NCBI RefSeq assembly: GCF_020966635.1 | Contig: NZ_JAJKFQ010000001.1 | Location: 806,001 to 870,000 of the forward strand | Source: Stieleria sp. JC731 | GTDB lineage: Bacteria; Planctomycetota; Planctomycetia; Pirellulales; Pirellulaceae | Direction of reading: 5' to 3' | DNA length: 64,000 bases | Shown: positions 52,297 to 59,954 of the stretch, in pieces | Layout of the letters: each line of letters starts with the position of its first letter | How positions within the stretch are numbered: the first letter of the stretch is position 1 | Program-made: the position numbers and the translations under genes | Notes under the pieces: generated by a model | Seen by the model: only the letters and a program-made list of their open reading frames with translations | Databases searched by the model: none | Told to the model about the DNA's origin: nothing

Positions 52297-53678
52297 TGCT
52301 CACCTCCCGATTCGGCATCAGCTTGCCGGTTCATCGGCGGGATCCAACGGGCAGTCATCAACGACTGGTAGGTTTCGATCGGCTCAAGCTTGCTTGGCGG
52401 AATCTGTTCGGAAGCCGGCGGTGAAACCTCAAAACCGGATTGCTCCAAACTGTTCGCGATGATTCCAATTTGAATTGCCGATGCCGCCCGAACGGTGAAG
52501 CTGCAATCACCATTTTCGATGTTGAGATCCAGGATCCGAAATCTCGCACGCTTTTCTTCTGCAACTTTGAAGCCACGGTAGAGATCACGAAGGACCTTTG
52601 CGGCGGGGGTGGGTAGATCGACAGATTGCCCTGATCCTCGGGAGCCCAGCGAGTGTTGATGCTCACGGCGGACGGTTCGCATGATTAGTGTTGGGACACG
52701 TCGATCAGGGAATGTTTCCGCAAAGGCTTTGTTTTGTATTTGTTGGATGTCACGGAGTTGAACTTCGATGCGTTGCCCCCGATACCAGGAGGCCGCGATG
52801 ATCACGATCAAGAACACCACGGCTGTCATGGCAACGAGTCGTAAAGATCGGCGGATGGCGTGCAATGGATCCGCAGGGCCTAAGTCTTCGCGGCGCAAAT
52901 TCAGACATGGTGCAAGTCGACCTTGCATCACTGATTGGGCCGCTTCGTCGATCAGCTGTGATACGGGTTGAGCGATAGGTGTCGCGCTGGACAACAAGCC
53001 GGATCGATGTCGCTTTCCGACGAGCATGACGGGCAGAGCCGGATCAGTCGCTAGCGTTGATAGCCGTTCCCAGAGATCGACGGATGCGTAGCGTTTCCAA
53101 TCTCGGCATCGTTTCTTCGCATCGATCAATAAGTCCTCCAGCACTCCGTCTTCCTGCCGGATGATCAGTCGGATAGGAAATGATGCTGTAGGCTGTTCGC
53201 AGATGCTTTTGGCAATCAGGAGGCTGGTGGGCACAATCGCGACGACATCGATGCCATGCAATTGCAATGCATCGACCAAAGGGCGAAGGCGATGCGTTTC
53301 GATTGCGATGCAGAATGCATTTTGGCGAGTGTCATCAACGTTGTAGTCGCACGTTGTTTGCTCGGCGTCGAGCGGGAGCACGCGTTCAAGCTCGTATCGA
53401 ACGCTTTGATAGTCGGTGCTGTCGAACCCGTCAGCCAAGTTAAGTTTGGCGGCGAATGCTTCGCAGCTATGAAGAGCCACGACGCAGCGGGATGGCTTGG
53501 TTTCAGCCCCCTCGATCAACTCACGAAGCGTGGCGGCGATTCGCTCGGCGCTCGCATCGTTCGGCAGTACAGCTTCGTCGGATTGGCAACTGAGATACCA
53601 ATTCGAAAGCTCTTGGCGAACAATACAACCGTGGCGCAGTGCCGTCGCGGTGGTTGTCTTGTTAGCCGAATCGGTCAT
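52293..53678 (-). CDS. Type II secretion system GspL-like protein
   Basis: A 461-residue protein. Residues 1-~285 form a cytoplasmic actin-like/PilM-like domain (the part that contacts the GspE ATPase in other systems); a helix at about 292-312 (LVAMTAVVFLIVIIAASWY) spans the membrane; residues ~313-461 are periplasmic. This topology, cytoplasmic domain then one helix then a periplasmic domain, is that of GspL. The start ATG 53678 overlaps the end of the GspC-like gene, and the stop overlaps gspM. Divergent sequence; call by topology and operon position. Confidence 0.75.
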   Translation of the reverse strand: MTDSANKTTTATALRHGCIVRQELSNWYLSCQSDEAVLPNDASAERIAATLRELIEGAETKPSRCVVALHSCEAFAAKLNLADGFDSTDYQSVRYELERVLPLDAEQTTCDYNVDDTRQNAFCIAIETHRLRPLVDALQLHGIDVVAIVPTSLLIAKSICEQPTASFPIRLIIRQEDGVLEDLLIDAKKRCRDWKRYASVDLWERLSTLATDPALPVMLVGKRHRSGLLSSATPIAQPVSQLIDEAAQSVMQGRLAPCLNLRREDLGPADPLHAIRRSLRLVAMTAVVFLIVIIAASWYRGQRIEVQLRDIQQIQNKAFAETFPDRRVPTLIMRTVRREHQHSLGSRGSGQSVDLPTPAAKVLRDLYRGFKVAEEKRARFRILDLNIENGDCSFTVRAASAIQIGIIANSLEQSGFEVSPPASEQIPPSKLEPIETYQSLMTARWIPPMNRQADAESGGEQ

Positions 53679-54271
53679 CGATTTCGTCGACGATTGGGGC
53701 GCTCATCGCTATCGGAGTCCGAAGTCGGCGATGCTTTTCTTAGCTTCAGCGACGCCTGTTGCCCATCGATTTCCAGAGTCACTTTGTTGGAAGCGATCGA
53801 GGCGACTCGGGCACCTGTCGGACTTAGCGCAACGGCTTCACCTTCAGAACGAATCACAGTTTTTCCGCTGGCGTCGCTGATGATAGCCACGCGCTTATTG
53901 GGTTCGATGATCGTTCCGATAAGCGTCCAGTCTAGCTTGGGTTTCGCTGGTGGACGCACAACAGGTTTCTGAACAACCCGCGCCGGAGCGCTCGGCTTGG
54001 CCACAACTTTCGGTGGATCGTAAAGGGGCTTTTGGATCGCCAACGCTAGATCAACCGGGCTTTGCGCCTGGTCGTTCGTTTGTGCAACCGCCGCGGCGCC
54101 GGTCGGTGTTGTGTCCAGCGGGATTGCTTGTTCCGGTTCATTCAAGGGAAGGAACGCCCAAACGGCTGCCCAAAGCGTTCCGGCGATCAGTCCGGCCGAA
54201 AAACTTTGCAGCAGGCGATGTTGAAGTTTGACGTTCACAACAGGAAAACCAGTGGGAAACTCAGTAGGCAA
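53675..54271 (-). CDS. Type II secretion system GspC-like protein (HR domain)
   Basis: A 198-residue inner-membrane protein with one helix near the N-terminus (about residues 25-42), a Pro/Ala-rich linker, and a C-terminal homology-region (HR) beta domain (about 115-180): LDWTLIGTIIEPNKRVAIIS...VIRSEGEAV. GspC links the inner-membrane platform to the secretin in T2SS. Start is TTG 54271 (GTG alternatives lie about 11 codons in). It overlaps gspK by 11 bases and gspL by 4. GspC usually begins a T2SS operon; here it lies after gspK. No PDZ domain is seen. Confidence 0.75.
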   Translation of the reverse strand: MPTEFPTGFPVVNVKLQHRLLQSFSAGLIAGTLWAAVWAFLPLNEPEQAIPLDTTPTGAAAVAQTNDQAQSPVDLALAIQKPLYDPPKVVAKPSAPARVVQKPVVRPPAKPKLDWTLIGTIIEPNKRVAIISDASGKTVIRSEGEAVALSPTGARVASIASNKVTLEIDGQQASLKLRKASPTSDSDSDERPNRRRNR

Positions 54272-55226
54272 ATCGTTCGTTCACCGTGATACCGTCGTCG
54301 GCTTGCCGCGTGATGGCGAGCGAACGCATGCGTCCGCGTGGGGGGGCGGAGGCGTCGATCCACAGCGAAAAGTGTTGGCTCGATTCAGCAATCATTTTAC
54401 GTAGACGAGTCTTCTCTGTCGTCGATTTTGCTTCTTGCTGAATCAATTGTTCGGCCGACATTGTCGGATTCTGTCTATATCGGCTGACCAACCGGTTCGC
54501 TCCAGCTCGCGAGAGAACACAACTGGCAATCGCCGTAATCGCGCGATCCGACGCACGTTTCAGATTAATTGCCCCGCCACCAAAGATGGTGATTTCTTGT
54601 GTGATTTGAGGCAGGGCCGCTTGTTGGCCCGTCACCACGGTCAGAGCCGATTCGTCAAAGACTTCGCCCCAGCTGCGAAATGCCCGTTCGATTTCAATCG
54701 CTGAGTCGTCTTCGTTTTCAACGTCGGTCGGTTCGATTGGAAAGGTGGCTGCGGCTGGGTTCGGAGCCAGCCGCATGGCAAGGTTTGATGGTGGCCCCAG
54801 AAGTTCGGTGACGATCATATTGGCCCGTTGAGGACCGGCAGCTTGGTAGATGGTGTTGATGTTTGCTTTCGCGTCCTCATCCGCCAACGCGACGTCAAAG
54901 GTAACTCCACCGAGTGTGATGATGGAACGGATTTGTCGGGGGGCAAACGCGTCTGGATTTTCGGTCGTGACTTTTTCAGACTGTTCGAAAATCTTGCGTG
55001 CGTGGGGCAGCAGTGTCGATTCGATCGATGACATGCCCCAGCGTTGTTGGAAACGCACCGCCGCATCACTGGCTGCCAACGCACGTTTCAAGCTGTGTTT
55101 GGATAGTGTCGCTAAGACCGTGACCATCAACACCGCTGTCGCGATGACCGCTAACAGGGCGAAGCCTTGGTGCCGGGTTTGAGATGCATTTGATCGGTGG
55201 TGTCGCAACGGACCGCTACTGAGCAT
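54261..55226 (-). CDS. Type II secretion minor pseudopilin GspK-like
   Basis: A 321-residue minor pseudopilin. The prepilin segment is HQG/FALLAVIATAVLMVTVLATLSKHSLKR, with processing after Gly; like other GspK proteins it lacks the Glu at position 5. The C-terminal body is the long GspK-type domain (with ALADEDAKANINTIY), expected to cap the pseudopilus with GspI and GspJ. ATG 55226 overlaps gspJ. The gene ends 11 bp into gspC. Confidence 0.85.
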   Translation of the reverse strand: MLSSGPLRHHRSNASQTRHQGFALLAVIATAVLMVTVLATLSKHSLKRALAASDAAVRFQQRWGMSSIESTLLPHARKIFEQSEKVTTENPDAFAPRQIRSIITLGGVTFDVALADEDAKANINTIYQAAGPQRANMIVTELLGPPSNLAMRLAPNPAAATFPIEPTDVENEDDSAIEIERAFRSWGEVFDESALTVVTGQQAALPQITQEITIFGGGAINLKRASDRAITAIASCVLSRAGANRLVSRYRQNPTMSAEQLIQQEAKSTTEKTRLRKMIAESSQHFSLWIDASAPPRGRMRSLAITRQADDGITVNERFAY

Positions 55227-55761
55227 GATGATGGATCACCTCACGTATGAGCAGCCGGTTGCGATCGTCCGTTAGTGTGATTCGGATACGATCGGGGATC
55301 GGTACAAGATCCGGATACGATGAATCTGTTCCTGAATGCTGCTCGACTTCGCTTAGCAGGTCGACATTGATTCCGCCGACACCCAGCCAGCAGATTTCCT
55401 GGCGACCGTTGAACTGCCGGACCAAAGCGTTTGTGTTCAACATCCCGATGACCTGATATCGAACTCGACCGGGAAGGTGCCCCGGGGCGATGTAGCCACC
55501 GAGTTCGATAAGACCGGTGTCCACGCGAAACGCTCGAGCATTTTCGAAGTCAACTCGGATTCTGTCGGATAGACGTAGGGCTGCGGATCGATCGATGTGT
55601 TGTCGTTGGATCTGAGTTGTCTCTCTTGTGATGATTCCGGTCATCCGAAGAAGCGTGACCATCATGATCGAGGCTAAGGTCAACGCGACGACAAGTTCGA
55701 TCAACGTCAATGCGGATTGTCGGCAATGGCAACGCCGATCAGCCGGAAAGAAGAAGGTCAT
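55216..55761 (-). CDS. Type II secretion minor pseudopilin GspJ-like
   Basis: A 181-residue minor pseudopilin. Prepilin region SA/LTLIELVVALTLASIMMVTLLRM with Glu5 (E) present and Ala at -1 of the processing site. The C-terminal beta-rich body fits the size of GspJ. It overlaps gspI by 4 bases (ATGA) and gspK by 11. Confidence 0.8.
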   Translation of the reverse strand: MTFFFPADRRCHCRQSALTLIELVVALTLASIMMVTLLRMTGIITRETTQIQRQHIDRSAALRLSDRIRVDFENARAFRVDTGLIELGGYIAPGHLPGRVRYQVIGMLNTNALVRQFNGRQEICWLGVGGINVDLLSEVEQHSGTDSSYPDLVPIPDRIRITLTDDRNRLLIREVIHHHAQ

Positions 55762-56150
55762 AAGCTGTTGGCCTCTTGGACGAGGTCAACCTGCAGCGCC
55801 GGCTTCGCAAGGTCTGCCGAATCGAAGATCGCGAATCGGATGATGTGGACCGGTAGGGTTGCCAGTTCGGTTTGGCTTACGACTGAAGTTTGCCAACGCA
55901 ATGATGGTTGGCCAGGGACAAAACCGGTGCTGTTGCGGGGAAGCCCATCGGGCCGTGATGTCAGTGTTTCCAATAGGTCATCGGCAATGATGGTCAGTTG
56001 AAAACGTTTCTCTGCTGATGCGAGCTGCCGACGATGACTCGAAAAAGCCATTAGCGAACCGGCAAGAATCGTCGCCATCAACGTCAATGCGACGACGACT
56101 TCAATGAGGGTCAAGCCTGAACGCCGATGTGGGCAGCTTTGCGGTGGCAT
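55758..56150 (-). CDS. Type II secretion minor pseudopilin GspI-like
   Basis: A 130-residue small minor pseudopilin. Prepilin segment RRSG/LTLIEVVVALTLMATILAGSL with Glu5 present and Gly at -1. GspI is the shortest minor pseudopilin and is expected to nucleate the tip complex with GspJ and GspK. The start ATG 56150 shares one base with the gspH stop (TAATG), so translation is coupled. Confidence 0.8.
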   Translation of the reverse strand: MPPQSCPHRRSGLTLIEVVVALTLMATILAGSLMAFSSHRRQLASAEKRFQLTIIADDLLETLTSRPDGLPRNSTGFVPGQPSLRWQTSVVSQTELATLPVHIIRFAIFDSADLAKPALQVDLVQEANSL

Positions 56151-56656
56151 TATTCAACGCTCATCACAGCGACAATTTCGTTGTCATCGAGCTGATCGAT
56201 AACTTGGCCAGAAACCCCGACGAAACCGATCCAGCGAGACAGCTTTCCGCAGGAAAGTTGGATCGCATAAGTCGGCGTCACCCCTTGGTCGCTGCAGCGA
56301 AGTTTCAGTCGCCGCAATGATGACGATGGTGTCTGTGACGGCACACGGATCTGATCAATCGTGACACCGTCCCCCAAGCGGAATTCTTCACGATGCGGAG
56401 AGACGACTATTAGCCTGCTGGTGGACGCGTCAATTTCGGCTTCGATAGTAGAACGCATCGAAAGTGAATTTCGACGTAGATGTGAGTCAAAGCGCTCGAT
56501 CGTTTCGCACGCACGGGCGAGGCTTAGCCTCGTCAATGCGGACTGACTTTTGTGAACAGCAAACGCGGCACACATCGCCATCAACACGAGCACGATGACG
56601 AGCTCAATCAGACTGAAGCCGTTAGGCCGGTTGCGACGCGAAGTTGACCTGATCAC
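56150..56656 (-). CDS. Type II secretion minor pseudopilin GspH-like
   Basis: A 168-residue minor pseudopilin. Prepilin region RPNG/FSLIELVIVLVLMAMCAAFAV with Glu5 and Gly at -1. The body (about 40-168) has the beta-rich pattern of GspH. Start is GTG 56656, overlapping the gspG stop by 4 bases (GTGA). Confidence 0.8.
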   Translation of the reverse strand: MIRSTSRRNRPNGFSLIELVIVLVLMAMCAAFAVHKSQSALTRLSLARACETIERFDSHLRRNSLSMRSTIEAEIDASTSRLIVVSPHREEFRLGDGVTIDQIRVPSQTPSSSLRRLKLRCSDQGVTPTYAIQLSCGKLSRWIGFVGVSGQVIDQLDDNEIVAVMSVE

Positions 56657-57108
56657 AGCGATTCATCCAACATCTCACTTGAAAAGTCGGCATCTTCGCC
56701 TTCACCGCCTTCACGCCCGTCCGCGCCCAGGCTGATCACTTCGAATCCATCGCCCGTGACGAAGTATTGGTAAGGCGTTTTCCAAGGGTCGACAGGGACT
56801 TTGCTAAGGAATCCTTCTTCCCAAGTTGTGGTCGGTTCGGTCAGGATCTGTAGCCCTTCGTCTTCGGTAGGAAATCGGCCTTGATCGAGCCGGAATGTAT
56901 CAAGTGCTTTGACAATCGTTGCGATCTCGGCTTTCACAGCATTCTTACGCGAATTGACGAGGTAGCCGCGTGTCCGAATCGCCACCAGACCTGCCAGCAT
57001 TCCCAAGATGACCATCACCACGATCAATTCGACAAGTGAGAACGCGTGCCGACTTCGCTTGCGATGACGATGAATTGGTTGAATTATTTGAGGCGAGTTA
57101 CAGAACAT
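56653..57108 (-). CDS. gspG: Type II secretion major pseudopilin GspG
   Basis: A 151-residue major pseudopilin. Prepilin region RHA/FSLVELIVVMVILGMLAGLVAI (Ala22 at -1 rather than Gly; Glu27 at +5). The GspG-specific C-terminal segment GRFPTEDEGLQIL ... DPWKTPYQY ... SLGADGREGGEGEDADF, with the calcium-binding loop, is fully present, so this call is secure. ATG 57108 overlaps gspF by 11 bases. Confidence 0.92.
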   Translation of the reverse strand: MFCNSPQIIQPIHRHRKRSRHAFSLVELIVVMVILGMLAGLVAIRTRGYLVNSRKNAVKAEIATIVKALDTFRLDQGRFPTEDEGLQILTEPTTTWEEGFLSKVPVDPWKTPYQYFVTGDGFEVISLGADGREGGEGEDADFSSEMLDESL

Positions 57109-58312
57109 TTCCTGCTTCCAGGATAGGTAGGATCGTGGCCAATAATAAGAAGCCGACCATGACAGCCAGGACTAGGATCAAAACCGGTTCGACAAGTGCT
57201 GTCAGTCTCGCCGATGTTGTTTTGACTTGTTCATCATAGTCGTCAGCCAAACGGAAAAGCATCTCGTCGAGTTTGCCGGATTCTTGACCGACCGAAAACA
57301 CGCGAATAGCTAAGGGCGGGAAAACGTTGTCGACCGACAAGGCTTCCGCAATTTCTTGACCGGCCGCGATACGTTCGCCGGTCTGTTTCAACGCGTCGCG
57401 GAATCTTGTATTTCTGACCGAACGCGCGGCCAAGTCGAATGCTTTTGTAAGTTCCACGCCACTGCGGGAAAGTGTGGCGATGACCATCGCGATACGTGAT
57501 ACGTTTTGTTTGATGATCATCGGTCCCAGCAGCGGAACCCGAACGACGATTTGATCAAGGTGGCTTCGCCATCGAGGCGTTTTGACAGCGCCGGCCAGTA
57601 GGAAAGCGAGGATGGATGTGCCGATGATCCACCACCAACGATAATCGATCAGGGTCTCGCTGAGTCGTTTGGCAACGCGGGTTGGCCAAGGCAATGCCGG
57701 TAGTGTCTCTTCCAGGTTTTCCAACAGCGGTGGTAGGACGCCCGTCATCAAGAATATGCCTGCCGCGGTTCCGAAGCAGACAAGGAACGCGGGGTAAACC
57801 AATGCCGTTGTGACAGCATCGGTGAATCGCGATTGTCGTTGCTTGAAATCGGCGACTTGCGATAGCACCGTTTCCAGCGTTCCCGCGTTTTCGCCGACTT
57901 CGACCATTTGGATGGTGGTTTCGTCAAATAAGTCGGGTCGAGACTGCATGGCGGATGCGAGTGATTCGCCAGCGGCAACTCGTTCTCGGACCGACAGTAA
58001 GGCTGAACGAAACCGTCCGCTGTACTGGTCAGTGATCGTATCAAACGCATCAAGAAGCGGAACACCCGCGTGCAACAGCATCGACAGTTCGGCAATCACA
58101 CTGGTCGATTGCTTGGCCATTCCCAGCGATGGCAGGGAGAACGTTGCCTGTTTTTGAATCTGTGCCCGTTGGTCCAGACTCTCCGCGATTTTGCGGACGC
58201 GAATTCCCTGTTCACGCAGCACGTCACGAGCTTGCCGAGCGGTGTCCGCTCGCACGGTGCCCCGCACGGTTGCTTGGGTTTGGTCGGTTCCGATGTATGA
58301 AAAGACAGCCAT
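57098..58312 (-). CDS. gspF: Type II secretion inner-membrane platform protein GspF
   Basis: A 404-residue polytopic platform protein. Two homologous cytoplasmic GspF domains (residues ~60-195 and ~260-380) each precede a membrane helix; helices lie at about 165-190, 213-237 and 370-395. Landmarks: LSMLLHAGVPLLDAFD, LVYPAFLVCFGTAAGIFLM, and LALILVLAVMVGFLLLATILPILEAGN. ATG 58312 shares TGATG with the gspE stop; GTG 58315 is also possible. It contacts the GspE ATPase. Confidence 0.93.
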   Translation of the reverse strand: MAVFSYIGTDQTQATVRGTVRADTARQARDVLREQGIRVRKIAESLDQRAQIQKQATFSLPSLGMAKQSTSVIAELSMLLHAGVPLLDAFDTITDQYSGRFRSALLSVRERVAAGESLASAMQSRPDLFDETTIQMVEVGENAGTLETVLSQVADFKQRQSRFTDAVTTALVYPAFLVCFGTAAGIFLMTGVLPPLLENLEETLPALPWPTRVAKRLSETLIDYRWWWIIGTSILAFLLAGAVKTPRWRSHLDQIVVRVPLLGPMIIKQNVSRIAMVIATLSRSGVELTKAFDLAARSVRNTRFRDALKQTGERIAAGQEIAEALSVDNVFPPLAIRVFSVGQESGKLDEMLFRLADDYDEQVKTTSARLTALVEPVLILVLAVMVGFLLLATILPILEAGNVL

Positions 58313-59862
58313 CACAAAGTCGTGACTCGTTGGACTTCGTCCATGGTGGTGATGCCTTGGATGACTTTTTGCCTGCCGTCGGTCGCAAGTAATTTCATTC
58401 CGGACTTTAGCCCCGATTCACGGATCATCGCGGCACTGGCGCGTTGTCCAATCAGTTCCCGGCATGGATCGTCAATCGTCAGCAATTCAAATAAGCCGAC
58501 TCGTCCTGAGAAACCCGTCTGTCGGCAAGTTTCGCAACCGCCAGGTTGAAACTCGACCGTGTCACAGCCTGAATCGGATGGTGTGGGCCGTTTACATTCT
58601 GGGCAGAGGCGACGCACCAAACGCTGGGCAAGCGACGCGACCAGCGAACTGCTGACCAAGTAAGGTTCGATACCTAGATCCAAAAGTCGCGTCACGGCGC
58701 TGGCGGCGTCGTTGGTGTGCAGCGTGCTGAATACCAAGTGACCGGTCAGAGAGGCTTGAATCGCCATCATCGCGGTTTCCGAATCGCGAATTTCGCCGAC
58801 CATGATGATGTCGGGGTCCTGACGCAAAACGCTGCGCATCCCGGAGGCGAATGTCATGCCCTTCTTTTCGTTGATCTGTGTTTGGCTGATCCCATCAAGC
58901 TGATATTCGATGGGGTCTTCAAGCGTCAGGATGTTAAGTTCCTCGCTGTCCAGTTCCGAAAGAGCTCCATAAAGTGTGGTGCTTTTCCCGCTGCCAGTCG
59001 GTCCTGTTACGAGGATCAAGCCATGGTCACGATTGATCAACGATCGAAATGCGGTCAGCTCGTCCGCTGGCATTCCGAGTTCGGCGAGCGTGTAAAGTCG
59101 CGCGCTTTTGTCAAGTAATCGAATCACGATCCTTTCGTTGTGACTGGTCGGCAACGAAGCGATTCGCAAGTCGACAACTCGATCGCCCAATTGAACCGTC
59201 GCTCGGCCGTCTTGAGGCAATCGTTTTTCGGCAATATTCATTTTGCCAAGCACCTTGACCCGCGAAAGCACCTCTTCCTGGATGCCTTTGGGGATTTCGA
59301 AGGTGTCAAACAAGACCCCGTCAATCCGCTGCCGAACCATTAAGCGATCTTCGTACGGCTGGATGTGGATATCCGACGCACCTGCTTTTACGGCATCGAA
59401 CAAAATGTGATTGACCAATCGAATCACCGGAGCGCGGCCTTCGGTATCCAAAAGGTCTTCACGTGGTCCGAGCTGCGCGATTTCAGTTAGCAGCGAGTCG
59501 CGATCGATTGAGTCGATGACTTGCTGGGTTTGACTCGATTGTGCTGTGTAGGCTGCGTTGATTGCCGCTTGAATCGCTGCCGTTGACGCGGGTATCGGAC
59601 GAACTTGCATCCGTCGTAGTTCACCAGTCGACTGTTGCGACAACGCACGGGAAACGATGTCGACTTGATCGAGCCCAGACACGGAATCAATAGCCAGCCA
59701 GATTTCGTCAGCTTGCTTGGCTCGGAATCCCATGACGACATGCTGGCGGGCATGGCCGATGTTGATGCGTCGAACAAAGTCGTCACTTGCCGTTAAGCCT
59801 GACAGATCTTCTGCGACAGGCATCCGCAGATGATCGGCGATTTCGCGAATCGACGGGCTCAT
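58312..59862 (-). CDS. gspE: Type II secretion traffic ATPase GspE
   Basis: A 516-residue secretion ATPase of the GspE/PilB family. It has an N-terminal GspE-N1-like segment, Walker A GPTGSGKST, the Asp box and Walker B IMVGEIRDSETA, His box around HTNDAA, and a tetracysteine zinc-binding loop LCPECKRPTPSD...GGCETC. Interfaces with the GspL-like platform protein. ATG 59862; the region 59863-59954 before it separates it from the secretin gene. It is the first of the overlapping chain E to M. Confidence 0.95.
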   Translation of the reverse strand: MSPSIREIADHLRMPVAEDLSGLTASDDFVRRINIGHARQHVVMGFRAKQADEIWLAIDSVSGLDQVDIVSRALSQQSTGELRRMQVRPIPASTAAIQAAINAAYTAQSSQTQQVIDSIDRDSLLTEIAQLGPREDLLDTEGRAPVIRLVNHILFDAVKAGASDIHIQPYEDRLMVRQRIDGVLFDTFEIPKGIQEEVLSRVKVLGKMNIAEKRLPQDGRATVQLGDRVVDLRIASLPTSHNERIVIRLLDKSARLYTLAELGMPADELTAFRSLINRDHGLILVTGPTGSGKSTTLYGALSELDSEELNILTLEDPIEYQLDGISQTQINEKKGMTFASGMRSVLRQDPDIIMVGEIRDSETAMMAIQASLTGHLVFSTLHTNDAASAVTRLLDLGIEPYLVSSSLVASLAQRLVRRLCPECKRPTPSDSGCDTVEFQPGGCETCRQTGFSGRVGLFELLTIDDPCRELIGQRASAAMIRESGLKSGMKLLATDGRQKVIQGITTMDEVQRVTTL

Positions 59863-59954
59863 AAATCAAACCGCCCAGACGGGCAGACAACGCAGAAAAG
59901 AAAAGGCAATCGACCGATTAGGATTGATTTAAATGGCGATGGATCCCGCCGCTT

